Shown here: positions 1 to 5,325 of the stretch, one piece after another
Layout: each line of letters begins with the position of its first letter
Position numbering within the stretch: the stretch's first letter is position 1
DNA from: CAZFCK01 sp964517355
GTDB taxonomy: Bacteria > Desulfobacterota > Desulfovibrionia > Desulfovibrionales > Desulfovibrionaceae
Direction: 5' to 3'
DNA length: 6,665 nt
Assembly (NCBI GenBank): GCA_964517355.1
Contig: CAZFCK010000252.1
Location: 1-6,665, forward strand
Notes under the pieces: model-generated
Told to the model about the DNA's origin: nothing
Database searches by the model: none
Seen by the model: the letters and a program-made list of their open reading frames with translations, nothing else
Made by a program: the position numbers and the translations under genes

Positions 1-24
1 AATTGAAAATTGTTTCAGGGGAGA

Positions 25-39
25 GCCTTGTTTCAAGGC
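25..39. repeat. short perfect hairpin
   Basis: GCCTTG-TTT-CAAGGC forms a perfect 6-bp stem with a 3-base loop. No run of T follows on the + strand, so it is not a convincing intrinsic terminator. It may belong to the end of an upstream transcript or be a protein-binding site. Confidence 0.35.
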
Positions 40-161
40 GAAAATGCGCTAGAGCTTCGTTACTGCGCAATCGCCCCCGGCGGCTTAAAAACCTTTTGAA
101 CTGAGTTATCAGCATAGTTCTTTCAAAATGCGTCACCATGATTCAAGATGCAACGACCTCA

Positions 162-206
162 TTCCAATTCCATTTCAACCAAACGTAATTCCAAATGGAA
201 TTGGAA
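162..206. promoter_or_regulatory. 14-bp perfect inverted repeat upstream of hemerythrin
   Basis: The arms TTCCAATTCCATTT (162-175) and AAATGGAATTGGAA (193-206) are exact reverse complements separated by 17 bases. A third copy of the core AATTCC (187-192) can instead pair with GGAATT (197-202) across a 4-base loop, so two mutually exclusive hairpins are possible. It lies about 80 bp ahead of the hemerythrin start. No T-run follows, so it reads better as an operator or structured leader than as a terminator. The regulator is unknown. Confidence 0.5.
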
Positions 207-226
207 AGCGTGCCAGGTCGGCGCGC

Positions 227-258
227 TCGAAATACAAAGTATTTTGAAATCGTATAAC
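227..258 (+). promoter_or_regulatory. inverted repeat and -10-like box ahead of hemerythrin
   Basis: TCGAAATAC (227-235) and GTATTTTGA (239-247) form an inverted repeat with a 3-base centre and one mismatch (a G-U pair in RNA). Six bases later TATAAC (253-258) matches the -10 consensus at five of six positions, which would give a short leader of about 25 bases before the ATG at 286. No good -35 box sits at the right distance, so if this is a promoter it may need an activator bound at the repeat. The role is inferred from position only. Confidence 0.3.
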
Positions 259-285
259 ACGACGCCGGCGGAAAAAGGTGGCATT

Positions 286-693
286 ATGCGGATCATTACT
301 TGGGACGGTTCATTGGCCCTGGGCATCGAAAGTATCGACACGCAGCACGAAGAGCTTTTTCGCGTGATCAACAGCCTCTACGACAAAATACAGCGGGGAA
401 CGGATGTGAACGCCCTGGTGGAAGGCTTGGACAGTCTGCGCAGCTATGTGAAATATCACTTTCGCACGGAAGAATCCTTAATGCGGGACCACGGCTATCC
501 GGATTTGGAAGCGCACCGCGATGAACACGCGTTGTTCGCCGGACGCATAGAAGAATTCGCCCAACGCCCCATGGGCGATATCGAGGCAACCCTGGAGGAG
601 CTGCAGATTTTTTTGATGCAGTGGCTCGTGAAGCATATCCAACGCACCGACCGCAAGTTCATGCTGTTTTTCAACCAGCTGGAGGCAACGTAG
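286..693 (+). CDS. bacteriohemerythrin, single-domain diiron O2-binding protein
   Basis: A 135-residue cytoplasmic four-helix-bundle protein of the hemerythrin family, about the usual single-domain length. All seven diiron ligands of the canonical fold are visible: H21 (in IDTQHEEL), H58 and E62 (in YHFRTEE), H77 and H81 (in HRDEH), and H117 and D122 (in HIQRTD). Known members bind O2 reversibly at a diiron centre and serve in O2 sensing, storage, delivery or scavenging in anaerobes and microaerophiles. The frame stays open upstream to an ATG at 148, but I chose the ATG at 286. It has an AAGGTG ribosome-binding site 5 bases ahead, the protein then begins with the typical 'ITWD' family start, and the extra 46 residues resemble nothing in the family and are encoded by an inverted-repeat region. 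There is no signal peptide. It is a lone + strand gene converging on the membrane-protein gene. The family is near certain; the physiological role is inferred. Confidence 0.96.
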   Translation: MRIITWDGSLALGIESIDTQHEELFRVINSLYDKIQRGTDVNALVEGLDSLRSYVKYHFRTEESLMRDHGYPDLEAHRDEHALFAGRIEEFAQRPMGDIEATLEELQIFLMQWLVKHIQRTDRKFMLFFNQLEAT

Positions 694-714
694 GGCAACG
701 CCGCATTCGCCCCT

Positions 715-770
715 CTGGAAGAGATCTTTCCTTCAAACCGGCAAGATACTTTTCCGGGAGAATCTTCCAG
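715..770. repeat. nested inverted repeats between convergent genes
   Basis: CTGGAAGA (715-722) and TCTTCCAG (763-770) are perfect 8-bp arms around a 40-base interior. Inside them CCGG (738-741) pairs with CCGG (754-757), and AAG (743-745) pairs with CTT (749-751). The element lies between the hemerythrin stop and the end of the oppositely directed membrane-protein gene, where a bidirectional terminator would be expected. Neither strand has a following T-run, so termination is only a guess. Confidence 0.3.
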
Positions 771-795
771 GCTGGGACAATGCAACAGCGCCGGA

Positions 796-1647
796 TCAAT
801 ACTTGAACCGCTTGCCGTAATATGCGTTGGCCCAGGTGATGGCTATGGCCAGGCCCATGGCGATGACAGCGATTGCGGCGTCGTAATAACGCGGCGCGGC
901 GAGGGCCAGGCGTATGAGCAGCGTTGAAAGCGCGTACCCGGAGTTGCGGAATGTGGCGCGGAAATGGGGTTGATGGCGCTGAGCGATGAGCACGAGCAGG
1001 ATGTCGGCAAAAATCAGCACGGTATAGACGATCTCGAAATATTCCATACGCTGCCCATTGACGACAAAAGAATAGAGCACCCACCCCCCGGTGAGGGCGA
1101 AGATGCACAACAGCCCCAGGGCAACCGCCTTTTTCGAGGCCACAAAATGGTAAAGTTCCTTCTTGTCGCTTTCCGGGTCCAGCATGCGGTGCAGATTGTT
1201 GTACAGCCCCAGGCCCGCGAAAAGGAGCACCGCGCCGATGCCGTCCGAGATGATGGGCAGCACCTGCTCCAAAGGCGCGCTGATCTCCAGGGGCTCCTGC
1301 AGGTGCGTTAGTTCCTTGAAGGCGTTGCGCAACAGAATGAGCGCCAGTATTTGGAACTGCTTGCCCACTGATTTGGATACCGAGCAGGGCAGCACGAAGA
1401 TCAGGTCGATCAGTTCTATCAACAAGACCAGGGTGAAGGCCAGCTTGATGGCATAGTAGTGCTTATACGGAGTGATTTTCGCGATCACGGGGGGCAACAG
1501 CCCGTGTCTGTTGAGCTCTATGGAGACAATTCCCGCCAGAAAAGCGAAAACCAGCCCCGTTGCCAATGCGCGTTTAGTGCGCGGATTTTCCCAAAACAGG
1601 TGCATTGGATCAAAGGCCCAAGTGGCGATTTCGTAAAACCGGTTCAT
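796..1647 (-). CDS. polytopic membrane protein of unknown function, coupled to sensor kinase
   Basis: I do not recognise a named family. The 283-residue protein has a charged N-terminal stretch (1-26) and then about seven hydrophobic segments, roughly at residues 27-45, 66-88, 97-107 (short), 130-150, 174-196, 203-223 and 236-275. The last is long enough to be two segments split near APRYYD (251-256). There is no cleavable signal peptide and no obvious catalytic or transport motif. The last residues are basic (YYGKRFKY). The ATG at 1647 has an AGGGAG ribosome-binding site that overlaps the TAG stop of the upstream kinase gene, leaving 10 bp between the genes, so translational coupling is likely. 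This suggests an inner-membrane partner, such as an input module or anchor for the soluble kinase, but that is inference from gene order. The reading frame itself is well supported; the function is unknown. Confidence 0.85.
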   Translation of the reverse strand: MNRFYEIATWAFDPMHLFWENPRTKRALATGLVFAFLAGIVSIELNRHGLLPPVIAKITPYKHYYAIKLAFTLVLLIELIDLIFVLPCSVSKSVGKQFQILALILLRNAFKELTHLQEPLEISAPLEQVLPIISDGIGAVLLFAGLGLYNNLHRMLDPESDKKELYHFVASKKAVALGLLCIFALTGGWVLYSFVVNGQRMEYFEIVYTVLIFADILLVLIAQRHQPHFRATFRNSGYALSTLLIRLALAAPRYYDAAIAVIAMGLAIAITWANAYYGKRFKY

Positions 1648-1657
1648 GCAGCGCTCC

Positions 1658-4180
1658 CTACTGCTGACGATTGCCTTTCCGTGATATCAAGGGAAAGGAC
1701 GCGAGAACGGTCGTGCCTTTGTGCGGGGCGCTTTCGATAACCAGAGTGCCCCCAACATTGCGCATGCGTTCCTGCATCCCCAGGATGCCGAAGGACGTTG
1801 TCTCGCGCAGCGCCGCGGCATCGAAGCCCCGGCCGTTGTCTTGAACACGCGCGCTCAACCAGGTGTCTTTCATGGTCAGATCGACGTTCACCAGCGACGC
1901 TCCCGCATGGCGGGCCACATTGGTCAGGGCTTCCTGCACAAGCCTGTAGACGGTTGTCGTCAGTTCCGGAGGAAGATTCATGTCCGTCGGCTCCATGTTG
2001 AAAACAGTGCGCACCCCCGTTGATTTCTCGAACTCCCGCATCCGCCAGGCAATCGCCGCGTGCAGGCCCAGATCGTCCAGCTGCGCGGGCCTGAGTTCCT
2101 GGCAGATGCGTTGTACGGATTTCAGCATGTGTTCGAGATTGGAAGTCAAATCCGTGATACGGGTCCGTATCTCCTGTTGGGCGTCCGGCGCTGCGGCGAA
2201 TTTGCCGGAAAGAATGGACAGCCCGATCTTCATGGCGGTGAGGTTCTGCCCCAATTCGTCGTGAATTTCACGGGCGATGCGTTTACGCTCCTCTTCTATG
2301 CACTCCTCTTGCCGCGCGGCCAGACGCCTGAGTTGTTCACTGGTCTTGCGCAACGATAGGGTTCGTTTTTCGACGCGCTGTTCGAGTTCCTCATGAGCTT
2401 CCCGCAAGGCCTGCTCCGCGAGGGCGCGCTCTGTGATGTCGGTGACAATGACGGTAATTCCCCGGATGCCGCCGTTGGCGTCGTAGGAATAATTCCAGTC
2501 TCCCTGCAATACGGCCTTATTCCCCCGGGCCGTTGTCACGGTCAGTGAAACAGGGGTGGGAGGCGGTGTATGCAACAGCGCCTGGTTCAATAACCGGGTC
2601 ATCTCCTGGCGGCTGTTTTCATCCGGCAAGAAATCCTTCAGATACAATCCAATCATTTCATCGGGGGTTTTTCCGTAGCGTTCCGCGATAACGTGGTTGC
2701 AATAACGAATGCGGCCGCTGACATCGAACTCGACAATGCCGTGAGGGATAGTGTTTATGAGATCTCTGTACTTGGCCTCGCTTTTTCGCAAGGCTTCCTG
2801 GGCCTTGATCCCCAGAAAGGCGATGGCGAGTTGCGACCCGAGAGATTCGAGAATGAAACGGTATTCAACAGGAATGAACGTGAGCGGGCACGAAGCCGCG
2901 ACCAGAACTCCAGCGATACGGTTTTCATGCTGCAAGGGGATCACCGCAAGGGACTGCAAGCCATGGATACGCAACTCGGGTATGGCGAAAGTGGAGGACT
3001 CATCACAACGTGTGTAGAGTGGTTTTCCCGTCAAGATGGATTTATATTGCGGAGAAGCGGAGTCGAAACAACGCAACACGTCCATATTGTCGGCACATAA
3101 GCCAACAATATGCAAAAGCTGCAATTGTTGCTCGTCCTGGGCCATATCGTAAATGGAAATGGAATCCATATGCGCCAGTTTTTGTATCACGGGAATGGCC
3201 AGCCTGGCGGCTTCCTGCAATGTCGTGGCGGAAGCGAGGCTCATGCTCAGGTCGCGCTGGGCGCGCAACACCTCGCGGCTGCGCATTTGTTCCGTGATAT
3301 CCAGGACCACGCCCACAGCGCGCGTGGTGCGTCCGTCCCGGTGGCGGCTCAGGGCATGGGAGACGAGATGCAGGTAAATCCACTCACCATCCTTGCGGCG
3401 CAGGCGAAATGTCGTATCCAGGCGTTGCGTCGTTCCCTGTAAAAAAAGCGTGGCGCATTGGCGGAAATGCGGGCGGTCGGAAACATGCATGCGTCTGGCC
3501 AGGATAGCGGGGACGGTAAAGGACGCTGTGATGTCCTGGAGGGAATACCCTGTCATTTCAAACAGCGCCTCACCGCTCATGAAGAGTCCGTCCAAAGGGT
3601 GGGCCTCGAACTCCGCGGCCCCGCTGATCTCCATGGCCAGCGCCAGACGCTCCTTATGGCGGCGCAAAGCCTCCTCGGCGTGTCCGCGTTCCTCTATTTC
3701 GTGGCGGAGCTGGGCGTTCACCTTGGTAAGCTGCTTGGTCCGCTCCTTTACCAATGCCTCAAGCTGGTTGCGATAAAGGACGTTTTCCTCTTCCAGCAGC
3801 TTTTTTCCGTCCAGCAAATCTTTATGGCTGAGGGCGTTTTGGGTGGCGCTGAGAAGCCGCTCCTTTCTCACGGGCTTGAGCAGATAGTCGAACGCCCCTT
3901 GACGTAGGGCCGCGGTGGCGTTGTCAATTGTGGGCTGTCCCGTGATCATGATCACGGGGCAATGGAGGTTTTCCTTTTTTACGGTTTCGAGAATTTCCAT
4001 GCCCGAACCGTCAGGCAGAATGATGTCCGTGATGATCACGTCGTAGAAATTCGTGCGCAGATCGTCGAAGGCTGTGGTCAACATGTCGGCCGTAGTGACC
4101 CTGTAGCCGGCATTATGGAGAAACACGGAGAACGTGTTGCGAATGCTCGGCTCGTCATCTATCAATAATATTTTTTTCAT
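1658..4180 (-). CDS. cytoplasmic hybrid sensor kinase: REC-PAS-GAF-PAS-HisKA_3-HATPase_c
   Basis: An 840-residue signalling protein with no membrane segment. Residues 3-118 are a receiver domain with the acidic pair D8/D9, phospho-acceptor D52 (TDIILPDGSG), T80 and K102, close in style to NtrC-type receivers. A long coiled coil follows (about 125-178), then a PAS/PAC domain (about 176-300, ending VVLDITEQ), a GAF-like domain (about 310-458), a second PAS/PAC (about 462-590, ending VIVTDITER), and another coiled coil. The kinase core has H640 in the HisKA_3 dimerisation motif REIHDELGQNL and an ATPase domain with N754 in QEALTNVARHA, DNGRGF at 781-786 and GILGMQERM at 798-806. NarX/NreB-like kinases of this type phosphorylate LuxR/NarL-type regulators; none is encoded here. 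The ATG at 4180 gives the expected receiver start (MKKILLIDDE) but only a weak ribosome-binding site (GGACGG). The signal is unknown; the receiver suggests control by another kinase. Confidence 0.95.
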   Translation of the reverse strand: MKKILLIDDEPSIRNTFSVFLHNAGYRVTTADMLTTAFDDLRTNFYDVIITDIILPDGSGMEILETVKKENLHCPVIMITGQPTIDNATAALRQGAFDYLLKPVRKERLLSATQNALSHKDLLDGKKLLEEENVLYRNQLEALVKERTKQLTKVNAQLRHEIEERGHAEEALRRHKERLALAMEISGAAEFEAHPLDGLFMSGEALFEMTGYSLQDITASFTVPAILARRMHVSDRPHFRQCATLFLQGTTQRLDTTFRLRRKDGEWIYLHLVSHALSRHRDGRTTRAVGVVLDITEQMRSREVLRAQRDLSMSLASATTLQEAARLAIPVIQKLAHMDSISIYDMAQDEQQLQLLHIVGLCADNMDVLRCFDSASPQYKSILTGKPLYTRCDESSTFAIPELRIHGLQSLAVIPLQHENRIAGVLVAASCPLTFIPVEYRFILESLGSQLAIAFLGIKAQEALRKSEAKYRDLINTIPHGIVEFDVSGRIRYCNHVIAERYGKTPDEMIGLYLKDFLPDENSRQEMTRLLNQALLHTPPPTPVSLTVTTARGNKAVLQGDWNYSYDANGGIRGITVIVTDITERALAEQALREAHEELEQRVEKRTLSLRKTSEQLRRLAARQEECIEEERKRIAREIHDELGQNLTAMKIGLSILSGKFAAAPDAQQEIRTRITDLTSNLEHMLKSVQRICQELRPAQLDDLGLHAAIAWRMREFEKSTGVRTVFNMEPTDMNLPPELTTTVYRLVQEALTNVARHAGASLVNVDLTMKDTWLSARVQDNGRGFDAAALRETTSFGILGMQERMRNVGGTLVIESAPHKGTTVLASFPLISRKGNRQQ

Positions 4181-4299
4181 GCCGTCCGGTTTGCCGGTTC
4201 GCTGCGCAGGGGCGAACGCGCGCGCAAGGGCCCCGAAAATGAACAGCTACGCGAGAGTTCCGGAGGTCCATACGCTGTGACATGGTGCAGGATGCCGCA
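4181..4299 (-). other. intergenic leader of the sensor kinase gene
   Basis: This 119-bp gap separates the DUF4124/DUF5684 gene from the kinase gene on the same strand. It holds a GC-rich inverted repeat, GGGGC (4209-4213) with GCCCC (4230-4234), around an alternating CG run. A short self-complementary CCGG-CAAA-CCGG element (minus strand) lies just before the kinase start. No T-run follows either element on the minus strand, so I do not call a terminator, and I see no convincing promoter. The kinase may be read from an unrecognised promoter or by read-through. Confidence 0.35.
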
Positions 4300-5040
4300 T
4301 TAAATAATCGGCTCTGGTTCCGTGGGAGTGGAGGTTCGTTGCATTCTCGGGGGTAATGAGGAATCAAAAGCCAAAATCAGGACGGGCAACCCTAAAATGG
4401 TGCACAACAATCCCCAAAGGACCATGTTTTTGCCAAGACGTTCGGCAATTTTGCCCCATATGAGGAAGGTCACGAAAATATTTATAATCGGCAAAAAGAG
4501 AAAAAGCACATACCAGCCGGAGAAGCCGGCGCACCTGCACAGCAGCACCACGTTGTAGATGGGAACGCAAAAACCGAGAAAAGACCCCACGCCGAATTTG
4601 CGGCCTATGCGCAACATGGCGTAGGCGAAGAATAAATACAGTCCCAGGGCCACAAGCAACGGCACTCCAGAGACAAGCATGAGTTGCTGCGGCGAAGGGG
4701 TTGGATATTGCTGCGGCCTGTCCTGTTCGGGTGGGAGTTGCCCGTCAAAGGTGGAACCTTGCGTCTGCTCCCCCGCGTCCGCCGCGGGAAGCCGGGACTC
4801 GCTTTTCTCGTCTCCGGGCTGCGGAGCCCGGGCAGGACGCTCAACGGCTTCGGGATGCTCTTGCAGATAACGCTCCCGTTGTTCCATGCGGCTCGGGGGA
4901 GCCATGTGGTCCGGTTTCTTGTCGCGCATATGCACGACTCCATGCTCGTCTTTCCAAACGTATATTTCCGAAGCATGTGATGCCCACGCACAAGAGGCGA
5001 GCAACAAAAGAACAGCAATAAACGCGCGATAAAACGTCAT
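4300..5040 (-). CDS. exported DUF4124 protein with DUF5684-like membrane domain
   Basis: A 246-residue envelope protein. Residues 1-23 form an export signal (charged start, then an AFIAVLLLLAS core). LASC at 14-17 fits a lipobox, while a signal-peptidase-I cut near AWA/SHA (20-23) is also possible. Next is a DUF4124-like motif at about 25-43 (IYVWKDEHGVVHMRD), then a proline-, glutamate- and glutamine-rich linker (about 45-118). A hydrophobic C-terminal half follows with segments near 120-143, 152-170, 174-195 and 205-225. Its pattern of CVPIYN, GWYVLFLFLPIIN and IAERLGKN resembles DUF5684-type membrane domains. The function is unknown. I start at the ATG at 5040, which has a G-rich ribosome-binding site (GGGGGG) 4 bases upstream and places the signal peptide first. 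An upstream in-frame ATG at 5118 would add 26 residues without signal character. The gene is divergent from the TraB/GumN gene, which carries the same head domain. Confidence 0.85.
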   Translation of the reverse strand: MTFYRAFIAVLLLLASCAWASHASEIYVWKDEHGVVHMRDKKPDHMAPPSRMEQRERYLQEHPEAVERPARAPQPGDEKSESRLPAADAGEQTQGSTFDGQLPPEQDRPQQYPTPSPQQLMLVSGVPLLVALGLYLFFAYAMLRIGRKFGVGSFLGFCVPIYNVVLLCRCAGFSGWYVLFLFLPIINIFVTFLIWGKIAERLGKNMVLWGLLCTILGLPVLILAFDSSLPPRMQRTSTPTEPEPII

Positions 5041-5091
5041 GAAACCCCCCGGCTCAATCAGCGCCCGGCAGATGCCGCAAAAGGCGTGATC

Positions 5092-5120
5092 ATTATACGA
5101 TTCGAGTGTATACCACATTA
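5092..5120 (-). promoter_or_regulatory. candidate promoter for the DUF4124/DUF5684 gene
   Basis: The minus strand carries a perfect -10 hexamer, TATAAT (5097 to 5092), about 50 bases before the chosen start at 5040. The hexamer 17 bp further upstream is TAATGT, a poor -35 match. The box lies between the stop of the small upstream ORF and the gene and supports the 5040 start, because the alternative ATG at 5118 would lie upstream of the transcript. Confidence 0.4.
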
Positions 5121-5127
5121 GGCGTTT

Positions 5128-5262
5128 TCAGCTGTTCAGACAAGAAAAATATCGACCCGTGAGCGGATGGGCGAAACGGCACAGAGCATTACTGCGAATC
5201 TTTATCCTTCCGCACTCCTCGCCCAGGCGCTCGACAACTTTGACCTGACACTTTTTTTTCAT
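5128..5262 (-). CDS. small four-cysteine protein, hypothetical (44 aa)
   Basis: A 44-residue frame that I do not recognise. It begins MKKKCQVKVVERLGEEC and is basic, with four cysteines at 5, 17, 28 and 41, and no signal peptide or membrane segment. Coding is supported by an AAGG ribosome-binding site 8 bases before the ATG at 5262, and by runs of GC-ending codons (GTC GAG CGC CTG GGC GAG GAG TGC) typical of the neighbouring genes. It sits in the divergent region, reads in the same direction as the DUF4124/DUF5684 gene and ends 87 bp ahead of it. The cysteine spacing (11, 10 and 12 residues between) does not match a simple CxxC zinc ribbon, so metal binding is only a possibility. The same frame is open further upstream to 5418, but that part lies over the start of the TraB/GumN gene and is not credible. 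The candidate TraB promoter overlaps this gene's start. Confidence 0.5.
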   Translation of the reverse strand: MKKKCQVKVVERLGEECGRIKIRSNALCRFAHPLTGRYFSCLNS

Positions 5263-5268
5263 TAAATT
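5240..5268 (+). promoter_or_regulatory. candidate sigma-70-type promoter for the TraB/GumN gene
   Basis: TTGACC (5240-5245, five of six to the -35 consensus) and TAAATT (5263-5268, four of six to the -10 consensus) are separated by exactly 17 bp, with a T8 tract between them. Transcription would start near 5275, giving a leader of about 50 bases that contains the palindrome at 5288-5303 and the ribosome-binding site. The boxes overlap the start of the small minus-strand ORF. Confidence 0.45.
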
Positions 5269-5287
5269 GCCTTCATTGTGCATCTGT

Positions 5288-5303
5288 GCAAAATCCATTT
5301 TGC
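5288..5303. promoter_or_regulatory. perfect 16-bp palindrome in the TraB/GumN leader
   Basis: GCAAAAT-CC-ATTTTGC is a perfect 7-bp inverted repeat with a 2-bp centre. It lies about 20 bases downstream of the proposed promoter and 22 bases ahead of the start codon. Two-fold symmetry and the minimal centre suggest a binding site for a dimeric regulator rather than an RNA hairpin. It does not match an operator that I can name. Confidence 0.4.
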
Positions 5304-5325
5304 GACAAGGATTCAAGGAGATTTC

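Larger units (their letters stand above)
1..285. other. non-coding leader upstream of the hemerythrin gene
   Basis: No gene is supported here. The stretch is AT-rich in parts and holds three inverted repeats: GCCTTG-TTT-CAAGGC (25-39), a perfect 14-bp pair at 162-175/193-206, and a near-perfect 9-bp pair at 227-235/239-247. An 8-base direct repeat, TTGTTTCA, occurs at 10-17 and 28-35. Short frames are open in positions 1-105 on both strands, but none has a start with a ribosome-binding site, so they could at most be the tail of an upstream gene. The region probably contains the hemerythrin promoter and its control sites. Confidence 0.5.

Noticed and set aside
148..285. N-terminal extension of 46 residues on the hemerythrin from an ATG at 148
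   Set aside because: There is no ribosome-binding site at 148, the extension does not look like a signal or family domain, and it is encoded by inverted-repeat DNA. The ATG at 286 has a good ribosome-binding site and a family-typical start.
671..1108. 145-residue minus-strand frame overlapping the end of the membrane-protein gene
   Set aside because: It is an arginine- and histidine-rich out-of-frame shadow of the membrane-protein gene, with no start signal or motif.
286..3900. Hemerythrin and kinase as one O2-sensing operon
   Set aside because: The genes are convergent, so they cannot share a transcript. A functional link would rest on proximity alone.
4209..4234. GC-rich inverted repeat as a terminator between the DUF4124/DUF5684 gene and the kinase
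   Set aside because: The stem is only 5 bp of clean pairing and no T-run follows on the transcribed strand.
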